Source: Desulfobacterales bacterium (lineage in GTDB: Bacteria; Desulfobacterota; Desulfobacteria; Desulfobacterales; Desulfobacteraceae). Taken from it: DNA of 13,138 nucleotides. A program made the translations under genes and the position numbers. Positions 1 to 7,742 of the stretch are shown piece by piece. Numbering within the stretch: the first letter of the stretch is position 1; the number at the start of each line of letters is the position of its first letter. The notes below the pieces were generated by a model. That model did not search any database, was not told the DNA's origin, and was given only the letters and a program-made list of their open reading frames with translations. The DNA is taken from assembly GCA_022361095.1 (NCBI GenBank), contig JAKSBO010000803.1:1-13138 (forward strand), written 5' to 3'.

Positions 1-28
1 ATAAAAAGTCTGCAATTTTTTTAAAACG

Positions 29-1420
29 CTATTTTCGACCCACAATCATGATTTCGGGTTTGACCCATTCATCAAATTGCTCGGGTTGCACCAATTCCAG
101 TTCTGCGGCGGCCTCTTTCAGCGTCATGCCGTCCTGAAGCGCTTTTTTGGCGATCCGGGCGGCATTATCATATCCGATGCGGGGCGCCAGTGCCGTAACC
201 AGCATCAGTGAATTTTTCAGGTGGCGTTCAATCACGGCAAGGTTCGGGGTAATACCGTCCAGGCAGTGGGACGTGAAAGAGGAGACGGCATCGCCCAGAA
301 GCGTAACAGACTGAAGCAAATTATGGATGATCACCGGTTTAAACACATTGAGTTCAAAGTTGCCCTGGCTTGCGGCAAAGCCGATGGCCGCATCATTACC
401 CATGACCTGGCAGGCAACCATGGTGGCGGCTTCGGCCTGGGTGGGGTTCACTTTTCCGGGCATGATGGAGCTGCCCGGCTCATTGGCCGGAAGATTGAGT
501 TCCCCGATACCGCACCTGGGACCGCTGGCAAGCCAGCGGATGTCGTTGGCGATTTTCATCACATTGGCGGCCAGCCCTTTGAGTGCGCCACTGGCAAAAA
601 CGATCTGGTCATGCCCGGTGAGGCCATGGAACGTATTTTTCATCTGGGTGAACGGATGGCCGGTTGACCTGGCAAGCTCTTGTGCCACAGCTTCTCCAAA
701 CCCCTGGGGGGCATTTAAACCGGTCCCCACTGCCGTTCCGCCAATGGCCAGCGGATAGAGTGTTTCCAAAGATTGGAGAATCTGTTCCCGGCTGCTTTGA
801 ATCATGGCTTCCCAGCCGCTGATCTCCTGGCCAAGTGTCAGGGGGGTGGCATCCTGGAGGTGGGTGCGCCCGATTTTAATGATCTGGGAAAAATCCTTGG
901 ATTTTTCTTCAAGGGAAAGACGCATGCGCTCAACTGCGGGGAGCAGGGTGTCATGGATCTCAAACACCGCGGCAATATGCATGACGGCAGGGAATGTATC
1001 GTTGGAACTTTGGGATTTATTCACATGGTCATTGGGGTGGATGGGCCTGGCCTCATCAAGTGTTTTTCCGTCAAGAAGGGCGGCCCGGTTGGCAATGACC
1101 TCGTTTAAATTCATATTGGTCTGGGTTCCGCTGCCGGTCTGCCAGACGTGGAGGGGGAACTGATCGTCGTGGTCCCCGTTCAGGATTTCATCGCAGACCT
1201 GCATAATAAGATCTGCCCGATGGCCGTCCAGCAGTTCCATCTGCCTGTTGACAACGGCACAGGCTTTTTTCAGGCGTGCAAAGGCATGGATCAGGGCTTT
1301 TGGCATCAACTCCCGGCCAATGGTGAAATTCTGCCGGCTGCGCTCGGTCTGGGCGCCCCACAATGCCTCTGCAGGCACCTGGATTGCGCCCATGGTATCA
1401 TGTTCGGTACGATTCGCCAT
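29..1420 (-). CDS. fumC: Class II fumarate hydratase (fumarase C)
   Basis: Cytosolic, iron-independent fumarase that interconverts fumarate and (S)-malate in the TCA cycle. The 463-residue product matches the usual length of about 460-467. Visible family landmarks in order: the [10 protein letters not shown] substrate loop (residues 95-104), the SSND motif (138-141), [10 protein letters not shown] with the catalytic histidine (about H187), and the superfamily signature [10 protein letters not shown] (316-325) containing the mobile catalytic-loop serine. These features separate it from aspartase, argininosuccinate lyase and adenylosuccinate lyase; fumarase is favoured by the close agreement with FumC through the N-terminal WGAQTERS block. 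The start is supported by a strong AAGGAGG ribosome site 9 bases upstream. It is a single gene, divergent from the thioesterase gene. No defect is seen. In an acetate-oxidising sulfate reducer it would work in the oxidative TCA cycle (inference). Confidence 0.96.
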   Translation of the reverse strand: MANRTEHDTMGAIQVPAEALWGAQTERSRQNFTIGRELMPKALIHAFARLKKACAVVNRQMELLDGHRADLIMQVCDEILNGDHDDQFPLHVWQTGSGTQTNMNLNEVIANRAALLDGKTLDEARPIHPNDHVNKSQSSNDTFPAVMHIAAVFEIHDTLLPAVERMRLSLEEKSKDFSQIIKIGRTHLQDATPLTLGQEISGWEAMIQSSREQILQSLETLYPLAIGGTAVGTGLNAPQGFGEAVAQELARSTGHPFTQMKNTFHGLTGHDQIVFASGALKGLAANVMKIANDIRWLASGPRCGIGELNLPANEPGSSIMPGKVNPTQAEAATMVACQVMGNDAAIGFAASQGNFELNVFKPVIIHNLLQSVTLLGDAVSSFTSHCLDGITPNLAVIERHLKNSLMLVTALAPRIGYDNAARIAKKALQDGMTLKEAAAELELVQPEQFDEWVKPEIMIVGRK

Positions 1421-1506
1421 CTCTTGATTCCTCCTTTTGGCCCTTGCTTTAGAAAGGGCGGGTCTGTTGTGTCGGTTCCGGGAATGACAGGCTCCCTGAC
1501 AATATT

Positions 1507-1535
1507 TTTGTAAATATAACAGCTTGCCAAAGCAA
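1507..1535 (-). promoter_or_regulatory. Possible fumC promoter
   Basis: Reading the minus strand, TTGCTT (1535-1530) and TACAAA (1512-1507) are separated by 17 bases, about 90 bases upstream of the fumC start. The -35 lies inside a small inverted repeat, CTTGC and GCAAG around a 4-base loop (1523-1536). Both hexamers are only partial matches to the sigma-70 consensus, so this is a weak call. Confidence 0.3.
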
Positions 1536-1578
1536 GATCAAATCCCCGGGGCCGCTGGACGTTCCGGCAAGTCTACTA

Positions 1579-1607
1579 TTGTTCCTTAATTAAATGTGTT
1601 TTATAAA
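1579..1607 (+). promoter_or_regulatory. Candidate promoter for the thioesterase gene
   Basis: TTGTTC (1579-1584) and TATAAA (1602-1607) are separated by 17 bases, in an AT-rich stretch about 70 bases upstream of the preferred start at 1678. The spacing is ideal and the -10 is a 5/6 match; the -35 is weaker. Confidence 0.45.
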
Positions 1608-1677
1608 AGAAGAGTTTACATCCGCTCAGAACGAAAAATAATCGTTAATCAAAATGAATCGAAAGGATACTATTCCA

Positions 1678-2115
1678 ATGAAGGATATTCCATTAATGGA
1701 AGAGGAACAACAGCCGCACGGCGACCTGCTTCTTCGCACCCAGACAATGCCGGCGGACACCAACCCCAACGGAGATATTTTTGGCGGATGGGTTTTGTCC
1801 CAGATGGATATTGCAGGCAGCATCCTGGCCAAGGAGGTGACGTGTGGACGTGTCGTAACCATTGCCGTGGAAGGTATGAAGTTCATCGAACCCATTCAGG
1901 TGGGAGATATCTTTTGTTGCTATGGTTACGTGGAAAAAATCGGAAACACCTCCATCACCGTAAAACTTGAAGTGTGGGTCAAACCCATAATTCACACCTG
2001 CGGCCTGGGGCGCTACAAAGTTACGGAAGCACGATTTGTGTATGTTGCCATTGATGATGCGCACAAGAAAAGAAAAATTCCCCAAAAAAAAAAAACCAAA
2101 AAAGACAATAACTGA
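1678..2115 (+). CDS. yciA: YciA-type acyl-CoA thioesterase (hotdog fold)
   Basis: Predicted cytosolic acyl-CoA hydrolase releasing free CoA from short to medium acyl-CoAs. The protein (145 residues from this start) follows E. coli/H. influenzae YciA closely: GDLLLRT, then MPADTNPNGDIFGGW and SQMDIAG (about residues 24-47) holding the catalytic Asn/Asp region on the hotdog helix, then GRVVTIAVEGMKF, GDIFCCY, the EVWVK strand, and RYKVTEARFVYVA. The start at 1678 is preferred over an in-frame ATG at 1654: AAAGGA (1662-1667) sits about 10 bases ahead of 1678 and nothing like a ribosome site precedes 1654, and the shorter N-terminus better fits the family. The C-terminal tail is unusually lysine-rich (KKRKIPQKKKTKK) and is encoded partly by a run of 12 adenines (2084-2095), beyond the conserved domain. 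It is apparently monocistronic. Confidence 0.92.
   Translation: MKDIPLMEEEQQPHGDLLLRTQTMPADTNPNGDIFGGWVLSQMDIAGSILAKEVTCGRVVTIAVEGMKFIEPIQVGDIFCCYGYVEKIGNTSITVKLEVWVKPIIHTCGLGRYKVTEARFVYVAIDDAHKKRKIPQKKKTKKDNN
2084..2103 (+). repeat. Homopolymer A12-CC-A6 tract in the 3' end of yciA
   Basis: Twelve consecutive adenines (2084-2095), then CC and six more adenines, lie inside the coding sequence 20 bases before the stop. Tracts like this are prone to replication or transcriptional slippage. Loss of one A would read into the alternative frame and extend the protein to a stop at 2248; gain of one A would stop it at the TAA now at 2108-2110. Confidence 0.9.
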
Positions 2116-2230
2116 TGAATGCGTCTCTGTCACGGGTAATGATGCCCATACCCGGAGCGGCAAAATAATCATTCGGCATAATATCCATAGTACCGGGGTT
2201 CCGGACACACACCCCAAACCGGGCTATAAA

Positions 2231-2259
2231 TTCACAGCAAATACTTGACCCTATATAAA
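2231..2259 (+). promoter_or_regulatory. Promoter of the nitroreductase gene
   Basis: TTCACA (2231-2236) and TATAAA (2254-2259), each a 5/6 match to the sigma-70 consensus, are separated by exactly 17 bases. This is the best promoter match in the window. It would start transcription near 2266, giving a leader of about 78 bases. The rest of the 2116-2343 spacer shows no gene. Confidence 0.6.
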
Positions 2260-2343
2260 ATAAAAGTTAACTTGGCAAAAGACCAAATAAGCCCCGACTA
2301 ACAAAAACAGCACCCTCAAAACAACAGAAGATGAGGAGATATT

Positions 2344-2970
2344 ATGACCTTTGAACAAATTACCAAGAACAGACGATCCATCAACTTTTTCGACCCTGAA
2401 AAAGAGGTTTCCCGGGAATTGATCAAAAAAATGGTGGAACTGGCAGGCACAACACCTTCCAGCTTTAATCTCCAGCTCTGGAACCTGATGATTCTCCGGG
2501 ACAACGCACAAAAGGAAACGCTCAAAGCGTTGGCCTGGGACCAGCCCAAAATCGTTGAAGCCCCGGTAACCATGATTGTGCTGGCAGATAAAAACGCATG
2601 GGAACAGGGCCACCCCGGGTTTGAACGGACCTGGCAGGAGATGGTTAAAGCCGGCATGCCCGAGACCCAACGCGATTGGTTTTTAGATGCCACAAAGGCT
2701 CTATACAACTGGAGCCCGGATGCCAACCTTGCTTTTGCAGCTAAAAACGCGGGATTTTTTGCCATGAGCCTGATGTATGCAGCGGTAAGTTTAGGCCTTG
2801 ATTCCCATCCCATGGACGGATTTGACCATGAAGGCGTTAAAAAAGCGTTTAATATTCCTGACAGATACTGGATTCCGGTACTGCTTGCCGTGGGCTACAA
2901 AAAACCCGGGCTTGTCCTTGATCCTCCCAAATGGCGTAAGACCTATGAAGAGATCGTTGTTGAATTTTAA
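2344..2970 (+). CDS. Nitroreductase-family FMN oxidoreductase
   Basis: A 208-residue protein of the NADH-oxidase/nitroreductase flavoprotein family, probably a cytosolic homodimer that binds FMN and uses NAD(P)H to reduce quinones or nitro compounds. Seen: the N-terminal RRS phosphate-binding motif (residues 10-12) in KNRRSINFFDP, the FMN-contacting TPSSFNLQLWNLMIL block (37-51), and the late SLGLDSHPMDGFD segment (149-161) followed by a VLLAVGYKK strand, all typical positions for the family. The overall form resembles the YodC/MhqN group, but the natural substrate cannot be read from sequence. The start is set by GAGGAG about 6 bases upstream of ATG. It has its own promoter upstream and a hairpin downstream, so it is likely monocistronic. 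Confidence 0.9.
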   Translation: MTFEQITKNRRSINFFDPEKEVSRELIKKMVELAGTTPSSFNLQLWNLMILRDNAQKETLKALAWDQPKIVEAPVTMIVLADKNAWEQGHPGFERTWQEMVKAGMPETQRDWFLDATKALYNWSPDANLAFAAKNAGFFAMSLMYAAVSLGLDSHPMDGFDHEGVKKAFNIPDRYWIPVLLAVGYKKPGLVLDPPKWRKTYEEIVVEF

Positions 2971-3041
2971 CCCGAAAGGGAGCGCAATCCAAAGATTTTG
3001 AATGATCAACAGCAGTTCACCCCCCAAAAAAAGCATAAAAC

Positions 3042-3073
3042 AAAAGGAATCTGCCCCCAAGCGGGTTCCTTTT
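3042..3073 (+). terminator. Intrinsic terminator after the nitroreductase gene
   Basis: AAAAGGAA (3042-3049) and TTCCTTTT (3066-3073) form a perfect 8-bp stem, with additional CCC/GGG pairing possible inside the loop; the T-rich stretch continues as ATCATTTTA. The A-rich left flank would let it work in both directions. It lies about 70 bases after the stop. Confidence 0.55.
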
Positions 3074-3148
3074 ATCATTTTACCCGCCTTGTACGCGACA
3101 AACGTCCCTGGTTTTTGTTCACACATTGGATAGCAGAAAAAATGACAT

Positions 3149-3177
3149 TTGATTTTCATAGACTGAGGGCGTAATAT
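3149..3177 (+). promoter_or_regulatory. Candidate promoter of the ktrBA operon
   Basis: TTGATT (3149-3154) and TAATAT (3172-3177) with a 17-base spacer, about 52 bases before the KtrB start. Each hexamer matches the sigma-70 consensus at four positions. No c-di-AMP riboswitch-like structure is recognised in the leader. Confidence 0.4.
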
Positions 3178-3229
3178 CGGGATGATGGATGGTGTTGTCT
3201 GAAATAGTGCCCGGTCGAAAACCTAACTT

Positions 3230-4654
3230 ATGGATTTTCATTTCTTTAATAAAAAACATGGTTTAAAAATGCCGTTGCTGCACCATAAGGCCCCCACCCG
3301 TAAAGAAAAAGTTCTGTCCCCGGGCCGGATCTCAATGATCAGTTATGCCGGGCTGATACTGCTTGGCGCGATATTGCTTTTTTTGCCCGCAGCCACTGAA
3401 ACAGGGCATCTGGATTTTATTGACGCGCTTTTCACATCTGCTTCCGCCGTATGCGTCACAGGGCTGGTTGTGGTGGACACAGCGTCTACCTTCACCTTTT
3501 TCGGCAAATTCGTCATCATGATGCTGATCCAGGCCGGCGGGATCGGTATTATGGTTTTGTCCACCATGTTTCTGCTCACCCTCGGCAAACGGGTGGGCAT
3601 GACCGGCCGGCAGATGCTCTCGGACACCTACAGTTACGGCCGGGGAAAAAATGTATCTTCACTGGTCAAAGAGATACTGATCTTTACGTTTGCCATTGAG
3701 CTGACCGGGGCGGTATTCATGCTGCCGGATTTTCTCTCCAGGTTTCCTGCGGACAAGGCCATCGGCTATGCCGTCTTCCATTCGGTGAGTGCCTTCTGCA
3801 ACGCCGGATTTTCTCTGTTCCCGGATAGTTTCACCCGGTACGGCGGAAGCTGGCTGATCAATCTTGATATCTGCATGCTCATTATCACCGGCGGGATCGG
3901 ATTCATTGTTATGGCTGAAATCCGGCAAAAATTTTCCTTTTCAAAACGCTGCTGGTCAAAATTAAGCCTGCACACACGGCTGACGCTGACGGCCACCTTG
4001 ATCCTGCTGGCCGGCAGCACCCTGCTCTTTTTTATCCTGGAGTGGTCCAACACCCTTAAGGATCTGCCCCTGCACACCAAATTTCTGGCCTCTTTTTTCC
4101 AGGCCGTAAATACCCGGACAGCCGGATTCAATACGCTTGATATCGGCAATCTGGCCAATGAAACGCTTTTTATCAGCATTCTTTTAATGTTTGTGGGCAC
4201 AGCCCCCGGCTCCTGCGGCGGCGGGGTCAAGGTCACCACGATATCCAGCATTGCCATCCTGGGATACTCCAGGTTCCGGGGGGAAGAACACCCCCATATT
4301 TTTTACCGCAGGGTGTCGGATGCCAGTATATCAAAGGCGGTGAGCCTGGTTATCATCAGTATGCTGGTGATTGTCATCGGCGTGGTGCTGCTCCAGCAGA
4401 CTGAAATCGGCGATGTCTCCCATAATCTGACCCGGGGCTCCTTTCTTGAGATTCTTTATGAAGTGGTCAGCGCTTTCGGCACCGTGGGCCTGTCCACCGG
4501 TATCACATCCGGATTTTCAGGACCCGGCAAACTGATCATTGTCTGTATCATGTTCATCGGACGCTTAGGCCCCATGGGTATTGCCATGGCCGTAAGCAAA
4601 AAAGGCAAACCAAGTAAATTTTCCTATGCCCAGGAAAATATAATGATCGGTTAA
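3230..4654 (+). CDS. ktrB: KtrB/TrkH-type potassium transporter subunit
   Basis: Inner-membrane, pore-forming subunit of a K+ uptake system of the Trk/Ktr/HKT superfamily. In 474 residues the four M1-P-M2 repeats are visible by their selectivity-filter segments: VCVTGL (about 74-79), FCNAGF (189-194), TRTAGF (295-300) and GTVGLSTG (417-424), each with the key glycine. The GSCGGGVKVT segment (327-336) following the third filter corresponds to the gating loop of KtrB. The length and the small RCK partner gene 18 bases downstream favour Ktr over Trk. The N-terminus has about 35 polar, basic residues before the first helix; no good ribosome site precedes the ATG at 3230, and a later start at 3269 is possible. 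Ktr systems are generally Na+-dependent (family knowledge). Confidence 0.93.
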   Translation: MDFHFFNKKHGLKMPLLHHKAPTRKEKVLSPGRISMISYAGLILLGAILLFLPAATETGHLDFIDALFTSASAVCVTGLVVVDTASTFTFFGKFVIMMLIQAGGIGIMVLSTMFLLTLGKRVGMTGRQMLSDTYSYGRGKNVSSLVKEILIFTFAIELTGAVFMLPDFLSRFPADKAIGYAVFHSVSAFCNAGFSLFPDSFTRYGGSWLINLDICMLIITGGIGFIVMAEIRQKFSFSKRCWSKLSLHTRLTLTATLILLAGSTLLFFILEWSNTLKDLPLHTKFLASFFQAVNTRTAGFNTLDIGNLANETLFISILLMFVGTAPGSCGGGVKVTTISSIAILGYSRFRGEEHPHIFYRRVSDASISKAVSLVIISMLVIVIGVVLLQQTEIGDVSHNLTRGSFLEILYEVVSAFGTVGLSTGITSGFSGPGKLIIVCIMFIGRLGPMGIAMAVSKKGKPSKFSYAQENIMIG

Positions 4655-4672
4655 AGGAAGAAGGAAGATGGT

Positions 4673-5335
4673 ATGAAACAGTTTCTGGTGATCGGCCTGG
4701 GAAATTTCGGATTTTATCTGGCCACCCATTTATACACCAAGGGCCATGACGTCATGGCCGTAGACAAAAGCCCTGTTCTTGTGCAAGCCATTAAAGACCG
4801 TGTTACCCAGGCCGTGGTGGCGGATGCCACGGATGCGGCCACCCTGAAAGAACTGGGCGTAAAAAATGTAGACACCGCCGTGGTGGGCATTGGCTCAGTG
4901 CTGGGAGATTCCATCCTTGCGGTGCTCAACCTTCAGGAACTGGGTATAACGCATATTGTGGCCAAAGCCATCAGTGATCCCCACAAAAAAGTGTTGGAAA
5001 AGCTGGGTATTGAAGAGATCATCTTTCCGGAAAAAGATACGGCCCTGTCCATGGCAAGAAAACTGGATAACCCGAGCCTTATTGATTATCTGCCGTTTAT
5101 GGAAGGGTATGGCATCATTGAGCTTGCCGTGCCTGGAAAATTTGTGGGCAAAAGTCTTAAACAGATTAATCTGACCAACAAATACGGTGTTCAGATCGTT
5201 GCCATAAAAGGCCGGGACGCCGATCATACAAGGTTCTCTCCCAAGGCCGGCCACATTTTGAACCAGGAAGATATCCTGATTCTGCTCGGACCGGAAAAAG
5301 GGCTGGACACGCTAAAAACCGCCACCCAAAAGTAG
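4673..5335 (+). CDS. ktrA: KtrA, RCK-domain regulatory subunit of potassium transporter
   Basis: Cytosolic nucleotide-binding subunit that forms a ring under KtrB and gates K+ flux in response to ATP/ADP or NAD(H). Seen: the Rossmann motif GLGNFG (residues 8-13) after strand FLVI, the acidic residue at the end of the second strand (D31 in VMAVDKS), VVADATD (48-54), and an RCK_C/TrkA_C domain (about 138-218) with the PGKFVGKSLKQINL and ILILLGP segments. At 220 residues it has one RCK_N plus one RCK_C, the KtrA form, rather than the doubled TrkA form of about 458. The start is at 4673: an ATG at 4668 runs into TGA after two codons, and AAGGAAG (4661-4667) serves as ribosome site. It lies 18 bases after ktrB and is clearly co-transcribed with it. 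Confidence 0.94.
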   Translation: MKQFLVIGLGNFGFYLATHLYTKGHDVMAVDKSPVLVQAIKDRVTQAVVADATDAATLKELGVKNVDTAVVGIGSVLGDSILAVLNLQELGITHIVAKAISDPHKKVLEKLGIEEIIFPEKDTALSMARKLDNPSLIDYLPFMEGYGIIELAVPGKFVGKSLKQINLTNKYGVQIVAIKGRDADHTRFSPKAGHILNQEDILILLGPEKGLDTLKTATQK

Positions 5336-5362
5336 CCGGCCAGATTTTCAAGACAGGAGATG

Positions 5363-5402
5363 GCGGCAGAAGAAGCCGGCACACTCTTTCCGGCCAAGCC
5401 GC
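5363..5402. terminator. Two-part hairpin between convergent genes
   Basis: An outer stem GCGGC (5363-5367) with GCCGC (5398-5402) encloses an inner stem GCCGG (5375-5379) with CCGGC (5390-5394) around a 10-base loop. It lies 28 bases after ktrA, facing the minus-strand MotA-like gene. There is no T-run directly after either side, so intrinsic termination is uncertain. The remainder of 5336-5534 shows no gene; two further weak inverted repeats (TGTTCAA at 5462 with TTGAACA at 5492; GCAGG at 5481 with CCTGC at 5505) lie there. Confidence 0.3.
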
Positions 5403-5534
5403 AATTAAAACAGCAAGGTAAAAGGAATATCAAATAAAAATAAACTCACAGGTAATAGAATTGTTCAAGGCGCTTGTAATGCAGGCTGATTTTGAACATG
5501 ACATCCTGCGGTTTTGCCAAGAATCACCACGCCC

Positions 5535-5951
5535 TTACTCTTCTGAGACATAAGCCGGAACCATCAGAAGAGCGATGAAGCTGCCGTAAAGCAGGCTCAA
5601 AAAGCCTGTGGCCAGGGAGGGGCCGATCCGGGCCAGGTCGCCGATGCTGCCCAAGGCCGCGATCACCCCCATGATCAGGTAAAACAAGCCTGCGAACAGT
5701 CCTGAGAGCATAACGGTCTTTGCCGCAGACTTGCGAAAGCCAGCGGCGGTTTTCCGGTCCGGCAAAGCCAGTGCGCCAAGCGCGCTGAAACTGCCCTTCA
5801 GACCGAAATTGCAGACCAGAGCCCCAAAACAGGTTCCGGATACGATAAGAATGCTCGGAAGGTTGAGATAATAGGCCGGGCCTAAAACCAGACCTGCGAC
5901 AATGGCCAATAAAACAATGCCCCCCAATCCCAGGTAATATGACATTTTCAT
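5535..5951 (-). CDS. Minimal MotA/ExbB-like four-helix membrane protein
   Basis: A 138-residue integral membrane protein. Hydrophobic segments at about 5-27, 32-50, 80-100 and 110-133 suggest four helices. The second segment begins LPSILIVSGTCFGAL, which matches the MotA IDxPSxxIVxGGTxGA pattern, and the last part, IGPSLATGFLSLLYGSFIALLMVPAYV (109-135), matches the final MotA helix (LGPAxAVALLTTLYGxxxANLxxxP). Unlike true MotA (about 250-290 residues), the loop between helices 2 and 3 is only about 30 residues instead of a cytoplasmic domain of around 100 or more. It follows the GntR gene with an ATGA overlap, so its translation is coupled. No MotB, ExbD or TolR partner is nearby. A role as an ion channel is inference; a truncated or divergent family member is also possible. 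Confidence 0.72.
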   Translation of the reverse strand: MKMSYYLGLGGIVLLAIVAGLVLGPAYYLNLPSILIVSGTCFGALVCNFGLKGSFSALGALALPDRKTAAGFRKSAAKTVMLSGLFAGLFYLIMGVIAALGSIGDLARIGPSLATGFLSLLYGSFIALLMVPAYVSEE

Positions 5952-6322
5952 TCTTGCGTTCCTTTACCGGGAGGTGCTCCCCCCTTTAATAATGCCACTA
6001 TTTTTTCTTCGGACAAGCCGAGCAGGCGCATCCTGTGCCGCAGCACCGGAAGCTCCAGATCGATAAATTTTTCATACATATAGGACCTGCAGATTTCAGG
6101 TCCGGCCGGCCTTACGGTGCTGCCCGAGCCATGCACGGATACCGTGATGCCAAGATCCTTTAAATGTCCATGGGCGTTGGCTGCGGTGTTGGGCGTCACC
6201 CCCATTCTCATGGCAGTCTCCCGCACGGAGGGCACCTTATCCCCGGAGGCAATCCTTCCTGCGATGATTTCTTCCATGATCGCCTCTGCGATCTCCATGA
6301 ATTTACTGCCCTTTCCGCTCAT
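5948..6322 (-). CDS. YtrA-type GntR-family transcriptional repressor
   Basis: A short GntR regulator (124 residues from this start, 132 from the alternative ATG at 6346). The winged helix-turn-helix covers about the first 72 residues and shows the family pattern IAEAIMEEIIAGRIASGDKVPSVRE, GVTPNTA and GSGSTV. Only about 50 residues follow (ELPVLRHRMRLLGLSEEKIVALL), the two-helix dimerisation tail of the YtrA subfamily, with no ligand domain of the FadR or HutC type. The start at 6322 is preferred because the operator (6347-6370) and a likely transcription start near 6354 would leave the ATG at 6346 with almost no leader; neither start has a strong ribosome site. It overlaps the MotA-like gene by ATGA (5948-5951) and probably represses both genes through its own operator (inference). 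Confidence 0.85.
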   Translation of the reverse strand: MSGKGSKFMEIAEAIMEEIIAGRIASGDKVPSVRETAMRMGVTPNTAANAHGHLKDLGITVSVHGSGSTVRPAGPEICRSYMYEKFIDLELPVLRHRMRLLGLSEEKIVALLKGGAPPGKGTQE

Positions 6323-6346
6323 TGCCTCTCTTCGGTCAAGTGTCAT

Positions 6347-6370
6347 AGTGTACTATGTCAATGGTACACT
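6347..6370 (-). promoter_or_regulatory. Probable GntR operator overlapping the gntR promoter
   Basis: A perfect 7-bp inverted repeat, AGTGTAC (6347-6353) and GTACACT (6364-6370) with a 10-base spacer, sits directly upstream of the GntR gene. From memory, the operator of B. subtilis YtrA has half-sites AGTGTA and TACACT with a similar spacing, so the half-sites agree with the predicted subfamily. A minus-strand promoter TTGCAA (6389-6384), 17 bases, TACCAT (6366-6361) would place its -10 inside the operator, allowing autorepression. Confidence 0.7.
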
Positions 6371-6528
6371 TCATCGATACCAATTGCAAGGCCCTTTCAG
6401 GGAGAGGCTAAAAAACCTTTTCAACCGCCCTTCAAGAATCATTTTATTTTTTCCATGATAGATTTTTCACATCTTTTTAAATCAGGCGGAGACACATTTT
6501 TCCAAGAAAAGATCCTGAACAGGTCTAT
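6371..6528. other. Spacer between MFS gene end and GntR operator
   Basis: About 160 bases of AT-rich sequence downstream of the MFS stop and upstream of the GntR operator. No gene and no convincing hairpin-plus-T-run terminator is visible on the minus strand; only short weak stems are present. The promoter -35 of gntR (6384-6389) lies at its left end. Confidence 0.5.
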
Positions 6529-7719
6529 TCAGTGCCTGGTCGAAATCCTGTATTTGGACGAAAAATTCCCCAGAAGCATCACCGCCAGGGAGCACCCCAT
6601 TGATACCGCGCAAACCGCCACAAGCGCATGCCACCCCAGGGTTGTCCAAACCGGTGCCAGGACAATGGAGGACAAACTGCCGCCGCCGATGCAGAAAAAA
6701 ATGTAAAAGGAAGAGGCACTTGCCAAATACTGGGAGGAAACGCTTTGGCCAACCAGCATAAAAACCAGGGGTTGGCAGATATACACGGATAAAAACAGCA
6801 GAAGCAACCCTGCAACAACCCACGGTAAAGTCAACGCCTTGCCTAAAATTAGGCCGGAGATCAAAGCAAGGCACAACCCCGATATAATAATTTTTTCAAT
6901 GGAAAAGCGCCGGGAAATCAATCCTGAAAACGGGGCAACCAATGCTGTAAGCCCTGCAAAACTGATCCAGCCGATCTGGCCGGAACTGAAATGAAACGGT
7001 GAAAGATTCAACCGGTATGTCAGGAAGGTAATCATGCCCAGAAAACCAAAAAAAAGTGTCCCACCGACCACCATCAGCATCATGACCCGGGCCTTGAAAA
7101 CCTGGCCATAGGCCTTGGCATACGTTTTAAAGATGGAACGGCTATGCCTTGCCGGCCCCTGGCGGGGCGCACCTGGACAGACCGCCACCAGACCCGAACA
7201 GAACAATAGTAAAAATGCAATCACCTGGTATGCGGCCCTAAACCCCATAAATGATGTCAAAACCCCGGATAAAAACCGGCCCCATATCACCCCCAGGGTT
7301 GCAGCCGCCACAATCGCCCCCACATAAGTACCTTTATCTTTGGCCGGGGCCAGGGTTGCCATATAAGGGAACAGCGACGCCGGGATTAATGCGGCACACA
7401 TGCCCATGGGAAACATGCACCACAAAAAAGAACGAAATCCTGTCGTAAAAGAGGTGGCAAAAACAACCCCGGACAACAGCATTGCGCAGCAAAGGGCTGT
7501 TTTCTTTAAATTCACCCGGTCCATCACGGGCCCTGCCAATAAAAAAGTCACTGAATACCCCAAGGAGGCAACACTGAAGGAGAGGCGGGCACGGTTCAGA
7601 CTGATACCAAAGGACTGTGATAACTCAAGAAAAATGGACTGATTCATAAATACGGTTGAAACGCCCATCATCACCAGCAAACAGATTACGGTGCCTGTGA
7701 CGTATCGGGGTATTTTCAT
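6529..7719 (-). CDS. Major facilitator superfamily transporter
   Basis: A 396-residue, about 12-helix inner-membrane secondary transporter, of usual MFS length. The loop between helices 2 and 3 carries a recognisable motif A, GPVMDRVNLKK (residues 63-73), and helix 5 to 6 holds WGRFLSGVLTSFMGFRAAY (146-164), the layout of the DHA1/YnfM-like exporters. A polar basic loop (about 182-210) separates the two six-helix halves. The start is supported by AGAGGA 9 bases upstream. It is divergent from an AraC/PchR-like regulator with a 183-bp shared control region, so it is likely the regulator's target. Candidate roles are export of a siderophore, drug or metabolite; the substrate is not shown. It is transcribed in the same direction as gntR but separated from it by about 200 bases and a new promoter. 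Confidence 0.88.
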   Translation of the reverse strand: MKIPRYVTGTVICLLVMMGVSTVFMNQSIFLELSQSFGISLNRARLSFSVASLGYSVTFLLAGPVMDRVNLKKTALCCAMLLSGVVFATSFTTGFRSFLWCMFPMGMCAALIPASLFPYMATLAPAKDKGTYVGAIVAAATLGVIWGRFLSGVLTSFMGFRAAYQVIAFLLLFCSGLVAVCPGAPRQGPARHSRSIFKTYAKAYGQVFKARVMMLMVVGGTLFFGFLGMITFLTYRLNLSPFHFSSGQIGWISFAGLTALVAPFSGLISRRFSIEKIIISGLCLALISGLILGKALTLPWVVAGLLLLFLSVYICQPLVFMLVGQSVSSQYLASASSFYIFFCIGGGSLSSIVLAPVWTTLGWHALVAVCAVSMGCSLAVMLLGNFSSKYRISTRH

Positions 7720-7742
7720 TTGATGGTATCCTCTATTTTTTA

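Noticed and set aside
1306..1530. Minus-strand 74-codon frame over the fumC start
   Set aside because: It overlaps the true fumC 5' end in another frame and has no recognisable protein features.
1654..1677. Upstream in-frame start for the thioesterase
   Set aside because: It lacks a ribosome site, while the AAAGGA between the two ATGs serves the start at 1678, and the extension is not conserved in YciA.
6320..6361. Perfect TTGACA on the minus strand (6361-6356) as the gntR -35
   Set aside because: There is no acceptable -10 about 17 bases downstream; the hexamer pair TTGCAA/TACCAT fits better.
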